DNA from: Desmonostoc vinosum HA7617-LM4
GTDB taxonomy: Bacteria > Cyanobacteriota > Cyanobacteriia > Cyanobacteriales > Nostocaceae
Direction: 5' to 3'
Length of the DNA stretch: 64,000 bases
Assembly (NCBI GenBank): GCA_019359515.1
Contig: JAHHHC010000006.1
Coordinates: forward strand, 1 to 64,000
Every line of letters starts with the position of its first letter. The first letter of the stretch is position 1. The position numbers were made by a program, and so were the translations under genes. The notes under the pieces were generated by a model that was not told where the DNA came from, ran no database searches, and saw nothing but the letters and a program-made list of their open reading frames with translations. Of the stretch, positions 8,782 through 17,161 are shown in pieces.

Positions 8782-9234
8782 ATGACTCAAACCCAGTCAC
8801 AAAAGACACTTTATAAGCAGGATCTTGTTGCTTGGTTTGATGATACAGTTGCCAAGCTTAAAGAAAGACGGTTTGATGAAATTGATATTGACAGCTTGGT
8901 GGAGGAGATTGAGGGCTTAGCAGGACGCGATAAACGAGAATTAGAAAGTCGATTGGAAGTTTTGCTTTGCCATGTTCTTAAACGAATTTACGTTGAATCT
9001 CCTAACGATTATCGTGGTTGGGAACTGACAATTCGAGAACAACGTAGACGAATCCAAAGACTCTTAAAGCAGTCACCTAGTCTAAGAAATCACTTGAACC
9101 AAAATTTTTCTGAGATTTGGCAAAATGCTTTATCAGATACACGCGAAGATTATCCCCAATCCCAGTTTCCCGATGCATGGATGTTCAGCACTGAAATCGA
9201 TGATTTACTGAGTGAAAAATACTGGCGATACTAA
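8782..9234 (+). CDS. DUF29 family protein
   Basis: A 150-aa protein with the DUF29 signature: LYKQDLVAWFDDTVAKLKE near the N-terminus, IDSLVEEIEGLAGRDKRELE in the middle, then basic helices and a WMFSTEIDDLL end. Predicted all-alpha, soluble. AAGGAG sits 8 bases before the ATG. DUF29 proteins are abundant and multicopy in cyanobacteria and their function is unknown. The gene is immediately followed by a heptamer repeat tract. Confidence 0.85.
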   Translation: MTQTQSQKTLYKQDLVAWFDDTVAKLKERRFDEIDIDSLVEEIEGLAGRDKRELESRLEVLLCHVLKRIYVESPNDYRGWELTIREQRRRIQRLLKQSPSLRNHLNQNFSEIWQNALSDTREDYPQSQFPDAWMFSTEIDDLLSEKYWRY

Positions 9235-9280
9235 TTCGTAATTCGTAATTCGTAATTCGTAATTCGTAATTCGTAATTAA
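9233..9280. repeat. AATTCGT heptamer tandem repeat (6 copies)
   Basis: Six perfect tandem AATTCGT units plus a partial one, beginning at the DUF29 stop codon. This is a short tandemly repeated repetitive (STRR) sequence of the type known from heterocystous cyanobacteria. Related tracts occur at 10125-10157 and 21567-21595. Confidence 0.9.
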
Positions 9281-9343
9281 AACATCTCAAAAAACTTAAT
9301 TAAAGCGCACTTTAATTTTTTATACTAAACTTTTAAAAGTAAA

Positions 9344-9381
9344 AGACTAGAAAAAATCAGTTACATGAGTTTTTCTAGTCT
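9344..9381. terminator. 12-bp perfect hairpin downstream of the DUF29 gene
   Basis: AGACTAGAAAAA (9344-9355) pairs perfectly with TTTTTCTAGTCT (9370-9381) around a 14-base loop. The A/T runs inside the arms make it terminator-like for either strand. It lies between a plus-strand gene and a minus-strand gene that converge on it. Confidence 0.5.
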
Positions 9382-9515
9382 AGCGGACGCAAAAATATTG
9401 ATTGAGCTTATATTTAAAAGTACATAAATCTTAGTATTAATACATATTTATTAAGGACTCCTCAACCAAATCTTCCTCAATTGGAAACAAGTGCTTTTGA
9501 ATAGAATTGCTATGA

Positions 9516-9998
9516 CTAGCAGCTAAACTCATTCAGATTGCTGAGAGCGAACCAAGTGCGATCGCGTACAATACCATCAGCGGGTAAATTATACTGATGT
9601 TGAAAAGATTTCACCGCTGCTTCTGTAACTGGGCCAAAGTTACCATCAAATACATCTGTATATTTACCAGCAATACGTAGTCTCTGTTGAAGAGCTACAA
9701 CTAGCTTACCTTGACTACCTCGGTTAAGAATGGGCATATCTACTGGGCAACACTTGTAAAGTACTTGCCAAGTCTTACTGTTCACAATTCCAGTTTCTTG
9801 CAAAAAAAAGCGATACTGGAATAATATGACACCCCCTGTAGTTTCAAATCCAAATACCCCATCGATATCACCTGAGTAAGTGCCGTAACTATTTAGCAGT
9901 TGTTGTAGTTTTTTTACTGCTTCACCTGTAGCACCTTCTTGTAATATGGGTCTATCGATTGGGTTTATACCGTTAATTTCTTGAGTCATAAGTGTCAT
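9516..9998 (-). CDS. double peptidoglycan-binding domain protein
   Basis: A 160-aa protein made of two PG_binding_1 repeats (about 18-84 and 88-158). Each has the pattern LQxGxxGExVxxLQxxL...G.Y.GxxDGxFGxxTxxAVxxFQ: first copy GATGEAVKKLQQLLNSYG, second copy GNFGPVTEAAVKSFQHQY. There is no signal peptide or catalytic domain, so export, if any, is unexplained. AAGGAG lies 9 bases before the ATG at 9998. Such stand-alone binding modules are common in Nostoc. The enzyme or structure it serves is unknown. Confidence 0.85.
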   Translation of the reverse strand: MTLMTQEINGINPIDRPILQEGATGEAVKKLQQLLNSYGTYSGDIDGVFGFETTGGVILFQYRFFLQETGIVNSKTWQVLYKCCPVDMPILNRGSQGKLVVALQQRLRIAGKYTDVFDGNFGPVTEAAVKSFQHQYNLPADGIVRDRTWFALSNLNEFSC

Positions 9999-10407
9999 TT
10001 TTATTACTCCTTGCTAATTGTTTTGAGACACTTACACAGTAAAGTTGTTGACTCTCAAAAGACCTCACCCAATTCGATTACTTTTAATTCACCCAAATGG
10101 TTCACCCAATAGAAGGAGAGGGATAATTCGTAATTCGTAATTCGTAATTTGTAATTACGCCTGATGCGAATTAGAAAAAAGGCAACAGAAATAAGAAGAT
10201 GAAAGTTACCAGCTATTCAACTCAAACTTACCCCATGCTCAACATAGATTTTGGAACGTTATTAACAACTATTTTTGTAGTGGTAGATGAATCTACTGTC
10301 ATAAATTTAGTTCCTCTGGAACCCAATATTTGGGCAGGTTTGAAAACCTGCTCTCTGTTCCCTCTTAAATCCTTTCTTGCTGTGTGGAAGAGAAAAATAA
10401 TCGCACT
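9999..10407. other. intergenic region with STRR tract and a possible transposase scrap
   Basis: No convincing gene. It holds a second AATTCGT tract (10125-10157, three units and a variant). A weak plus-strand reading frame (10199-10423) starts with a segment, MLNIDFGTLLTTIFVVVDES, that vaguely recalls the N-terminus of cyanobacterial IS4/IS982-type transposases and then loses similarity. I would not call it a gene. Confidence 0.4.
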
Positions 10408-11211
10408 CTATTTTCCTAAATAAGCTTCTAAAACTTTGGTGTTGCTTTGAATTTCTGCTGGAGTTCCTACAGCCAGATTTTGCCCTTCAGCAAGCACCCA
10501 AACCCGGTCGCACAATGACATAATCACATCCATATTGTGTTCGATAATTAGAAATGTCATGCTGTCTTGACGGTTCCAAGTAACAATGCGATCGCATATA
10601 TCATCAATTAGTCTGGGATTAACCCCTGCTGCTGGTTCATCCAACAAAATTAACTTGGGATTTGTCATTAGCGCCCGTCCCATTTCTAGCAGCTTGCGTT
10701 GTCCACCAGACAAACCACCAGCGTAGTCGTGTGCTTTTTTTGCCAGACCCACTGATTCTAACAGGAACATCGCTTGTTCTTGCAGTTGCTTTTCTTCATT
10801 GGCGACGATGTGCTGTTGTAGTTGCACCTGCCAAAAGTTTTCACCCGTTTGTTTTTGCGCCGCCAGCAGCATATTTTCTAATACCGACAACCGCGAGAGA
10901 GTTCGAGCAACCTGAAAGGTACGTACTAGCCCCTGCTGAGCAATTTGGTACGATTGCAGGTGATGAATTGGTTCGCCATCAAAAATCACTCTTCCTTTAT
11001 CAGGGCGAATGAAATTCGAAAGTAGATTAAACAAAGTAGTTTTACCAGCACCATTGGGGCCAATTAAACCTGTGACGCTACCTTTTGCAACTTCAATGTT
11101 TGCGTCATTAACTGCTTTGATACCACCAAAGCTTTTACAAAGTCCAGAAGCTGCTAGTAGGGGAATTTGAGATGATTCCAGAGGAAATTGAGATGAATGG
11201 TTATTTACCAA
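10408..11211 (-). CDS. livG: branched-chain/neutral amino-acid ABC transporter ATPase (LivG type)
   Basis: A 267-aa ABC ATPase. Walker A GPNGAGKTT, signature LSGGQRKLLEMGRAL, Walker B LILLDEPAAGV and the switch His in IIEHNMDVI are all present. The PRLIDDI insertion after Walker B is typical of LivG rather than LivF. It overlaps the upstream permease gene by 11 bases, so the two are translationally coupled. In Anabaena the related N-I (Nat) system takes up neutral amino acids, and this gene probably corresponds to its NatA-type ATPase. The LivH permease, LivF ATPase and binding protein are not in the window; Nat subunits are scattered in known genomes. Confidence 0.92.
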   Translation of the reverse strand: MVNNHSSQFPLESSQIPLLAASGLCKSFGGIKAVNDANIEVAKGSVTGLIGPNGAGKTTLFNLLSNFIRPDKGRVIFDGEPIHHLQSYQIAQQGLVRTFQVARTLSRLSVLENMLLAAQKQTGENFWQVQLQQHIVANEEKQLQEQAMFLLESVGLAKKAHDYAGGLSGGQRKLLEMGRALMTNPKLILLDEPAAGVNPRLIDDICDRIVTWNRQDSMTFLIIEHNMDVIMSLCDRVWVLAEGQNLAVGTPAEIQSNTKVLEAYLGK

Positions 11212-12334
11212 GGGTGAGTTCCTCCTTTTTCCCTAAGATACCTTGAGGTCGCCAAATCATTAGTATCATTAATATAAGACCAATTACCATGATGCGGAAT
11301 GCACTTAATCGCGCTTCATCAAAGGGAAGAATTTTCGGTAATACTTCTCGCGTCATCGCATCGTAAGCAAAGTAAATCACCGCGCCGAAAATTGTCCCAA
11401 CATTATTTCCAGAGCCGCCTAAAATTACCATAATCCAAGAGTCAAAAGTAAGCTGCGGTTGAAAATTATCAGGATAAATAGCGCTGAGTTGCCAAGCGAA
11501 GAAAGCACCAGCAACGCCTGCGATCGCACCCCCTAACATGAGAGATTGTAGTTTATACCAAAAAACATTTTTCCCCATTGCTCTGGGAATTTCCTCATCT
11601 TCACGAATAGCTTTGAGAACTCGACCCCAAGGCGATCTGATTAAAATTTCCAACCGCCAAAACACGAATGCTAATACCAAAAGCGACAACAACATCAAAC
11701 CTGCTTTTGGGTTGTAATTATATAGTGCAATTAATCCAGAAATATAAATTGCTACCACCAATAGTGCCAACAAAATTCCTACTATTAAACGTGACAAGTA
11801 TTCTTGTTTATTAACTATTCTTCTGTCAGAATCATTAGCTAACGATATTTGGGCAGTACGAACCCATCGCCATAATGTGAAACAAGCTATAGCTGCAAGC
11901 AATGTCAGCAGCCCCATCATGAAAAACCGTACCCCCAAATTTGGTTCTGTAAATAAAGGTATTGGGTAACTTTGGACACCAAAAGCTCCAGATGTCCAAG
12001 TATCACCCACAGGTAACTCTTGATTATTTACTACCAAGCGAATCAATTCGCCAACACCAATAGTCACAATTGCTAGGTAATCCTCCCGCAAACGCAGAGT
12101 TGCTAAACCAATTACCAAACCTAATAAAGCTGCAACAAACGCTCCCGCCACTGCTGAAATGAACACAGGAACGCCCTTTAAGCTGAGCAACACAGTTGTG
12201 TATGCTCCAAGGGTCATAAAAGCCACATGGCCAAAATTAATTAACCCTGTGAAGCCCCATTGTAAATTGAGTCCAAGACTGAACAAAGCAAAAGTTGCCG
12301 TAGAAATTGCTAAGAAAATGAGATAGTCGGTCAT
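11201..12334 (-). CDS. livM: branched-chain/neutral amino-acid ABC transporter permease (LivM type)
   Basis: A 377-aa polytopic membrane protein with about ten hydrophobic segments and the LivM-type sequences GLNLQWGFTGLINFGHVAF near the N-terminus and RSPWGRVLKAIREDEEIPRA (the cytoplasmic EAA-like loop). A GGSGNNVGTIFGA motif lies before the last helices. The ATG at 12334 is the start. It is the first gene of a two-gene unit with livG, overlapping it by 11 bases. The gene is followed upstream (12335-12600) by repeat-filled DNA in which I could not identify a promoter. Confidence 0.92.
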   Translation of the reverse strand: MTDYLIFLAISTATFALFSLGLNLQWGFTGLINFGHVAFMTLGAYTTVLLSLKGVPVFISAVAGAFVAALLGLVIGLATLRLREDYLAIVTIGVGELIRLVVNNQELPVGDTWTSGAFGVQSYPIPLFTEPNLGVRFFMMGLLTLLAAIACFTLWRWVRTAQISLANDSDRRIVNKQEYLSRLIVGILLALLVVAIYISGLIALYNYNPKAGLMLLSLLVLAFVFWRLEILIRSPWGRVLKAIREDEEIPRAMGKNVFWYKLQSLMLGGAIAGVAGAFFAWQLSAIYPDNFQPQLTFDSWIMVILGGSGNNVGTIFGAVIYFAYDAMTREVLPKILPFDEARLSAFRIMVIGLILMILMIWRPQGILGKKEELTLGK

Positions 12335-12358
12335 GATTTAGTTTTTGTTATAGGAATG

Positions 12359-12560
12359 TGGAGTGGACTTCGACTTCGCTCAGCCCACGGGGAATGAGGA
12401 CTGGGGATTGGGGACTGGGGAATGGGGAATGAGGACTGGGGATTGGGGACTGGGGAATGGGGAATTTTCATTTGTCATTCTCCGCGTCCCCGCGTCCCCC
12501 TCATCTCCCTCATCTCCCGCGTCCCCTCATCCCCCTCATCCCCCTCAATCCCTGCCCATT
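12359..12560. repeat. interspersed G-rich repeat block
   Basis: A block of ACTTCGCTCAGCCCACGG-type sequence followed by iterated GGGGACTGGGGA/TTGGGG units, then a C-rich run of CCCCGCGTCCCC and CCCTCATC units. Apparent ORFs across it are repeat artefacts. The same building blocks recur at 22850, 24300, 53020, 56380, 59320 and 62280, and inside several genes. Confidence 0.85.
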
Positions 12561-12627
12561 TTCTGGGAACACTATTGTAGATGTTTGGTTATGGGTAATT
12601 TTCATAATGAATTTGCTGCGAATTAGA

Positions 12628-12804
12628 ATGCATCACTTGGTTGAGCAGTTGGTTGATGAAGATTTGCAAAGCGTTTGGAGCGTTCTTCACGCATTACATT
12701 GTGACTTTTATACGCTAAAAGCCATACAACAAGTCAAGCGATCGCAGCAACCGTGGGACATTTTAACCCATGAGGAAGCATTACGACTGTTAATGTTTTT
12801 GTAA
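12628..12804 (+). CDS. putative antitoxin of a type II pair
   Basis: A small acidic helical protein (58 aa from the ATG at 12628; 65 aa if the in-frame ATG at 12607 is used). It begins MHHLVEQLVDEDLQSVWSVL and ends EEALRLLMFL. The stop codon is 5 bases before the GTG of a RelE/ParE-like gene, the usual antitoxin-toxin arrangement. No DNA-binding fold is obvious. The call rests mostly on its partner. Confidence 0.55.
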   Translation: MHHLVEQLVDEDLQSVWSVLHALHCDFYTLKAIQQVKRSQQPWDILTHEEALRLLMFL

Positions 12805-12809
12805 GGTAA

Positions 12810-13073
12810 GTGACTGTGAGTTTGGAAGTGCGCTATGCCAGGTCTTTTTTGCTAGACCTGAAAAATTTAGAATCCGCAGCCTACGAGCGGGTATATGACT
12901 TTGTGTTTATTGAGTTTGCCCAAAAGTTGCAGATGCATAGTTTGCCAGATCTGCGACAACTTGACAATGAGGGCATTTTTCACCGCTTTACCTTAGATGA
13001 TTACTTAATAGGTATAGAAATTAGGGGTGAAATAATAAAATTTTTGCGTGTCATCCCTATGCCAGATGTTTAA
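12810..13073 (+). CDS. RelE/ParE-like toxin
   Basis: An 87-aa protein starting at a GTG. It has the RelE/ParE-superfamily layout: a beta strand (VRYARSFLLDLKNL), two helices, then strands containing GIFHRFTLDDYLIGIEI and IIKFLRVIP. Such toxins are mRNA interferases or gyrase inhibitors neutralised by the upstream-encoded partner. The catalytic residues cannot be fixed by eye, so activity (RelE-like versus ParE-like) is open. Coupled to the 58-aa gene just upstream. Confidence 0.7.
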   Translation: MTVSLEVRYARSFLLDLKNLESAAYERVYDFVFIEFAQKLQMHSLPDLRQLDNEGIFHRFTLDDYLIGIEIRGEIIKFLRVIPMPDV

Positions 13074-13186
13074 ACAAAGGAGTTAACTCAACACTTAAAA
13101 CTGTAAACTGTATAAGGCTAGGCAGGGATCGCTGTAACCTATAAATTAAACTGGTTTTTGAAAAACACTTTACTTGAGATTTCCCT

Positions 13187-14773
13187 ATGGATGCTAGCGC
13201 ACTTTGGCAACGATACCAGGACTGGTTGTATTTCCACGAGGGATTAGGACTGTACTTAGATGTAAGTCGGATGCGGTTTGATGACGCTTTTGTGGAGTCG
13301 TTGCGCTCGAAGTTTGAAAAGGCGTTTGCTGATATGGCGGAACTGGAAAAGGGTGCGATCGCCAATCCTGACGAAAACCGCATGGTTGGACACTATTGGC
13401 TACGAAATCCTGACTTAGCACCAACTCCAGAACTTACACAAGAAATTGTCCAAACCTTGGAACAAATCGAAGCCTTTGCCGAAAAAGTCCAAACAGGTGC
13501 TATTCATCCTCCCAGAGCAAACCGCTTCACTGATATTATTTCCATTGGCATTGGCGGTTCCGCCCTTGGCCCTCAATTTGTCGCCGAAGCCCTCGCCCCT
13601 GACTTTCCACCTCTGAAAATTCACTTTATCGATAATAGCGATCCCGCAGGTATCGATCGCGTCCTCACTCATCTGCGAAATAGCCTTGCTAGCACATTGG
13701 TACTGGTAATCTCCAAATCTGGAGGAACACCAGAACCTCGTAACGGCATGATAGAAGTTAAAAAAGCCTACGCTGGACAAAATTTAGAGTTTTCTCAATA
13801 TGCAGTAGCCATTACCAGCGTTGATAGCAACTTAGATAAACTGGCAAAAGCTGAAGGTTGGCTAGCCAGATTTCCCATGTATGACTGGGTGGGAGGACGC
13901 ACCTCAGAAATGTCTGCTGTAGGGCTAGTACCAGCGGCACTACAAGGCATTGATGTTCGTGCCATGCTAGAAGGCGCAAAAGAAATGGATGACGCTACCC
14001 GCATACCAGATGTGAAAAATAACCCAGCGGCGATGCTTGCCTTGTCTTGGTACTTTGCTGGCAACGGACGAGGTGAAAAAGATATGGTCGTCCTACCTTA
14101 CAAGGACAGCCTATTTTTATTTAGCCGCTATTTACAACAGCTGGTGATGGAATCCTTGGGTAAAGAAAAAGACCTAGATGGTAACGTTGTTCATCAAGGC
14201 ATCGCCGTTTATGGCAACAAAGGTTCAACAGACCAACACGCTTATGTGCAACAGTTACGCGAAGGCGTGCCCAATTTCTTTGCTACCCTAATTGAAGTTT
14301 TAGAAGACCGTAATAGCCCATCTCTAGAAATAGATCCTGGAGTCACATCAGGCGATTATCTTTGCGGTTTTCTCCAAGGAACCAGACAAGCACTGTATGA
14401 AAATCATCGCGATTCGATTACAGTCACAATTCCTCAAGTTAATTCCCGGACTGTTGGGGCTTTAATTGCTTTGTATGAACGTGCTGTTGGCTTGTATGCT
14501 AGCTTGATCAACGTCAACGCTTACCATCAACCAGGTGTAGAAGCTGGTAAAAAAGCTGCTGCGGTCATTCTCGACTTGCAAACACGAGTAGTAGCAGTAT
14601 TACAAAAAGAAACAGCTCCCCTTTCTCTAGAAAAACTTGCCCAAAAAGCAGGCGCATCCGATCAAATAGAAGCAATTTACAAAATTGTGCGTCATCTACA
14701 TGCTAATCAGCGAGGTGTAATTTTAACAGGTAATCTGAAAGAACCCAGTAATTTAAAAGTTTCTGCAAGTTGA
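13187..14773 (+). CDS. pgi: glucose-6-phosphate isomerase
   Basis: A 528-aa protein of the length usual for cyanobacterial PGI, interconverting glucose-6-phosphate and fructose-6-phosphate in glycolysis and the oxidative pentose-phosphate cycle. Signatures: [28 protein letters not shown], the [15 protein letters not shown] motif and [16 protein letters not shown], which carries the active-site His. The ATG at 13187 gives the typical N-terminus [16 protein letters not shown]. The gene is monocistronic and is followed by a good terminator. Confidence 0.97.
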   Translation: MDASALWQRYQDWLYFHEGLGLYLDVSRMRFDDAFVESLRSKFEKAFADMAELEKGAIANPDENRMVGHYWLRNPDLAPTPELTQEIVQTLEQIEAFAEKVQTGAIHPPRANRFTDIISIGIGGSALGPQFVAEALAPDFPPLKIHFIDNSDPAGIDRVLTHLRNSLASTLVLVISKSGGTPEPRNGMIEVKKAYAGQNLEFSQYAVAITSVDSNLDKLAKAEGWLARFPMYDWVGGRTSEMSAVGLVPAALQGIDVRAMLEGAKEMDDATRIPDVKNNPAAMLALSWYFAGNGRGEKDMVVLPYKDSLFLFSRYLQQLVMESLGKEKDLDGNVVHQGIAVYGNKGSTDQHAYVQQLREGVPNFFATLIEVLEDRNSPSLEIDPGVTSGDYLCGFLQGTRQALYENHRDSITVTIPQVNSRTVGALIALYERAVGLYASLINVNAYHQPGVEAGKKAAAVILDLQTRVVAVLQKETAPLSLEKLAQKAGASDQIEAIYKIVRHLHANQRGVILTGNLKEPSNLKVSAS

Positions 14774-14817
14774 TAATTTAGTTCCAATATTGTTGTGTTG
14801 ACAACAAGTTTCTTTTG

Positions 14818-14847
14818 TTAAGCATCCTAGATTTTTAGGGTGCTTAA
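14818..14847 (+). terminator. terminator of pgi
   Basis: A 12-bp stem (TTAAGCATCCTA with TAGGGTGCTTAA, one G-T pair) closes a short loop 45 bases after the pgi stop. It is followed by CTTATTT. Confidence 0.7.
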
Positions 14848-15017
14848 CTTATTTAACAAGCCGCTAACATGCAGAAAAGCCAGTGTGTTGCGGGGGTTTC
14901 CCCAGTTATAACAACTAACGCAACGCAGAGAGAAGAAAGAAATGCTTAACTGACCTATATTAGTTTATCTCACCGTAAAATAAAGTGAGAGCAGCAGTAA
15001 AAATTAAGGTTAAAAAT

Positions 15018-15335
15018 ATGACTCAATTAACACCAAAGCAATCAGTTCGCAGGGGAAGGATATTTCCAGAACGCACTTTATCATCAGAAGAACTTGCTAG
15101 ACGCAAAGCAGAAGATGAAGTATTCTATCGGCGTTGTCGCGCAATATTTGAGCGGGTGTGTCCTGATTGGATTGAGGATCACTATGGTTGGTATATCGCA
15201 GTAGAACCGGATAGTGGCGATTACTTCATTGATGAAGATAATATGCAAGCTCATAAAAAAGCTATTGAGAAATACCCAAATACTCGTCATTGTGTTTTTT
15301 GTCTGAATGAGACAGGAACCACTGGCACAATATGA
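15018..15335 (+). CDS. small protein of unknown function paired with an aspartic-protease-like gene
   Basis: A 105-aa soluble protein (ATG at 15018; an upstream GTG at 14985 would add 11 residues). Basic N-terminus, then RRCRAIFERVCPDWIEDHY and GWYIAVEPDSGDYFIDED, and a C-terminus with a Cys pair. Its stop overlaps the next start (ATGA), indicating coupled expression. I do not recognise the family with confidence. The pairing with a retropepsin-like protein recurs in cyanobacteria as far as I recall, but its purpose is unknown. Confidence 0.6.
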   Translation: MTQLTPKQSVRRGRIFPERTLSSEELARRKAEDEVFYRRCRAIFERVCPDWIEDHYGWYIAVEPDSGDYFIDEDNMQAHKKAIEKYPNTRHCVFCLNETGTTGTI

Positions 15336-15694
15336 TTCAGGGTACATTTGATAGTAATGGGCAGCTATATTTTGAAATTAGTTTGATTACTAGTAATGGA
15401 TTAAATTTACCTGTGGATACCATGTTAGATAGCGGCTTTACAGGATTTATGGCAATTAATAAACAGGATTTAGATGGTCTAAACTGGACCTACATCGGAG
15501 ATGAACCTCTGCAAACTGCACAAGGAGAAGCAAGATTTGATATTTATTTAGGTAAAGTGTTATTGGATGAACAAGAGTATGAGATTCCTGTTTTTGCAGG
15601 GGATGAAATAAATGAAATATTGTTAGGTTCACAGTGGTTGAAAATTCTGCCTTTGATAGTAAATTATCAGGCTGGAATATTAACTTTAGGATAA
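15332..15694 (+). CDS. retropepsin-like (clan AA) aspartic protease homologue
   Basis: A 120-aa protein with the active-site-like triplet in TMLDSGFTGFMAI (Asp-Ser-Gly, about 33-35), a flap-like middle, and a hydrophobic-Gly segment EILLGSQWLKILPL near the C-terminus. This matches single-domain retropepsin-like proteins that would work as dimers. The ATG overlaps the stop of the preceding small gene by four bases. Whether it is catalytically active, and on what, is unknown. Confidence 0.7.
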   Translation: MIQGTFDSNGQLYFEISLITSNGLNLPVDTMLDSGFTGFMAINKQDLDGLNWTYIGDEPLQTAQGEARFDIYLGKVLLDEQEYEIPVFAGDEINEILLGSQWLKILPLIVNYQAGILTLG

Positions 15695-15991
15695 GCGCGA
15701 TATCAAAATTAAATTATTTGCTGTGGAAATGCGATCGCTACACTCAACACCCCATTAATTAACAACTCAGCAAATATCACAATAAAAAATATTACCTAAT
15801 TAACCGCATACCTCTTTGGGATGAATATACCTCTCTCAAAGGCAAGATGGAATAGTGAAAAAACTTCATCATCATTTCAACCAAATGGTTTACCTGTGGT
15901 GTTGTAAATGAACGGTAAACGTTCTTTCAATTTTGGGAGTTAGTGATAAAAACACAACATTTACTTAAGCGCAGAGTGATGAGGAAATCGG

Positions 15992-16483
15992 ATGAACATA
16001 ACATACATAAAGCCCAAAAAAGCTTCATTACCAACGGCAGTATTTCTCTCTGCATTGCTATCACTCCCACTGCTTAGTAGCTGTGGCGGTGATTCTCGAA
16101 CAACTGCGCCGCCACCTGTTGACAATACCGCTGGCAGAAATGTGAATTATCCTCCCCCCACTAAGCAACCCCAAGCCAAAAAGGGATTGACAACAGGGCA
16201 AAAAGTAGCAGTTTTAGCAGGAGCAGCCGCTCTTTATTACCTCTACCAAAGGCAAAAAAATGCCAAAGGAGCGGGGGCAAAAGGCAAGTACTATCTTTCC
16301 AAGAATGGGCGTGTATACTACCGCGATAGCCAAGGTCGTGTTAACTGGGTGACACCACCACCTGGAGGAATCCAAGTTCCAGAGTCGCAAGCGCGACAGT
16401 ATCAAGATTTCCAAGGTTATAACGGGCGTACCACTGGGCGCGATTTAAGGGACGTTGCGCCACAGGAAGCCCCAGCATTTTAG
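15992..16483 (+). CDS. putative lipoprotein of unknown function
   Basis: A 163-aa protein with a lipoprotein signal: a basic start, a hydrophobic core and the lipobox LLSSC (Cys about 31). It continues with a Pro-rich stretch, a second hydrophobic segment (VAVLAGAAALYYLYQRQ, about 72-88), and a Gly/Tyr-rich domain containing KYYLSKNGRVYYRDSQGRV. Likely anchored to the outer face of a membrane. The next gene follows after 36 bases on the same strand. The 297 bases upstream contain a GGTTTACC...GGTAAAC inverted repeat (15887-15920) that could be regulatory. Confidence 0.65.
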   Translation: MNITYIKPKKASLPTAVFLSALLSLPLLSSCGGDSRTTAPPPVDNTAGRNVNYPPPTKQPQAKKGLTTGQKVAVLAGAAALYYLYQRQKNAKGAGAKGKYYLSKNGRVYYRDSQGRVNWVTPPPGGIQVPESQARQYQDFQGYNGRTTGRDLRDVAPQEAPAF

Positions 16484-16519
16484 CTCAACAGAAAAAGACT
16501 AGAGAATAGGAGAGAAATT

Positions 16520-16783
16520 ATGGTGGACAACTTTTTCCGCAAAGCCAAAGAATTTCTCGGTGGGCCAAACGACGAGGAATATGAACAGGATACCGATTAT
16601 CGCGATCGCGAGGTTACTCCAGCCAGCGAAGACCCCTACGGCGACCCTGCTGATCAATATTACGGTAATGTCACTCCAGCCAGCGAAGACCCCTACGGCG
16701 ACCCTGCTGATCAATATTACGGTAATGTCACCCCAGCCAGCGAAGACCCCTACGGCGATCCCGCTGATGAGTACGAGCGCTAG
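16520..16783 (+). CDS. small acidic protein with three 19-residue tandem repeats
   Basis: An 87-aa protein: a short N-terminal MVDNFFRKAKEFLGG segment, an acidic linker, then three near-identical 19-residue units of the form VTPASEDPYGDPADQYYGN. The repeats are rich in Asp, Pro and Tyr and should be disordered. AGGAGA precedes the ATG. It follows the lipoprotein gene by 36 bases and may be co-transcribed. Family unknown to me. Confidence 0.7.
   Translation: MVDNFFRKAKEFLGGPNDEEYEQDTDYRDREVTPASEDPYGDPADQYYGNVTPASEDPYGDPADQYYGNVTPASEDPYGDPADEYER
16613..16780 (+). repeat. 57-bp in-frame coding tandem repeat (almost three copies)
   Basis: Units start at 16613, 16670 and 16727. Units 1 and 2 differ by about one base, implying very recent duplication. 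Copy number probably varies between strains. Confidence 0.9.
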
Positions 16784-16799
16784 TTGCCATTGATACTGT

Positions 16800-16823
16800 A
16801 AAGACGTGCTATGGCGCGTCTTT
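16800..16823 (+). terminator. AAAGACG(T/C)GC-TATG palindrome
   Basis: A 10-bp stem with one G-T pair and a TATG loop, 17 bases after the repeat-protein stop. It can act as a terminator. It is the same dispersed palindrome as 57319-57346. Confidence 0.6.
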
Positions 16824-16893
16824 GCATAACATTTGGTAAGTTCTGGGAAGAGGGAAGGCGATCGCACCTTTAGGAACTTCAAAAAATATCCAA

Positions 16894-17062
16894 TAGACTT
16901 CTTGCAAAAATACTTGAACCGTCAGAGACTCAAGTCTCTGCCTAATAGCAAAAGTCCGTTTCAACGGACTAAAAATATTGTTATTAGTCGGTTGAAACCG
17001 ACTTGAGTTATCAGCCAGAAAATTTATTTTCTGGCGAGTATCCGACTTTTGCAAGAGGTCTA
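16894..17062. mobile_element. 169-bp MITE-like element with nested hairpins
   Basis: The ends TAGACTTCTTGCAAAA (16894-16909) and TTTTGCAAGAGGTCTA (17047-17062) are inverted repeats matching at 15 of 16 positions, with TA at both tips as in IS630/Tc1-type elements. The inside holds four further hairpins: GAGACTCAAGTCTC, AGTCCGTTTCAACGGACT, AGTCGGTTGAAACCGACT and GCCAGAAAA...TTTTCTGGC. No coding capacity. One end sequence recurs at 26838-26856. Confidence 0.75.
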
Positions 17063-17067
17063 ATATG

Positions 17068-17130
17068 TAGGGTGCGTCAGTTCGAGAAACCCTTGACTTA
17101 CCGAGAAATTATTTGTACTGACGCACCCTA
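17068..17130. mobile_element. 63-bp MITE-like element
   Basis: A perfect 14-bp terminal inverted repeat (TAGGGTGCGTCAGT / ACTGACGCACCCTA) encloses 35 bases. It abuts the preceding MITE. A diverged relative lies at 55284-55345, and a fainter one near 52606-52635. Confidence 0.75.
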
Positions 17131-17161
17131 TTAACTTTTTAAACTAAATCTCAATAACAAA

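Noticed and set aside
9233-9280. Possible CRISPR array (regular short repeats)
   Set aside because: Seven-base units directly abut without spacers; this is an STRR tract.
10199-10423. 74-aa ORF with faint similarity to a transposase N-terminus
   Set aside because: Similarity covers only about 20 residues and the rest is unrelated; noted in the intergenic entry instead.
12363-12804. Plus-strand ORFs rich in Gly/Trp or Pro/Ser/His before the toxin-antitoxin pair
   Set aside because: They translate the G-rich and C-rich repeat block; only the last 58 codons of the longer one look like a real protein.
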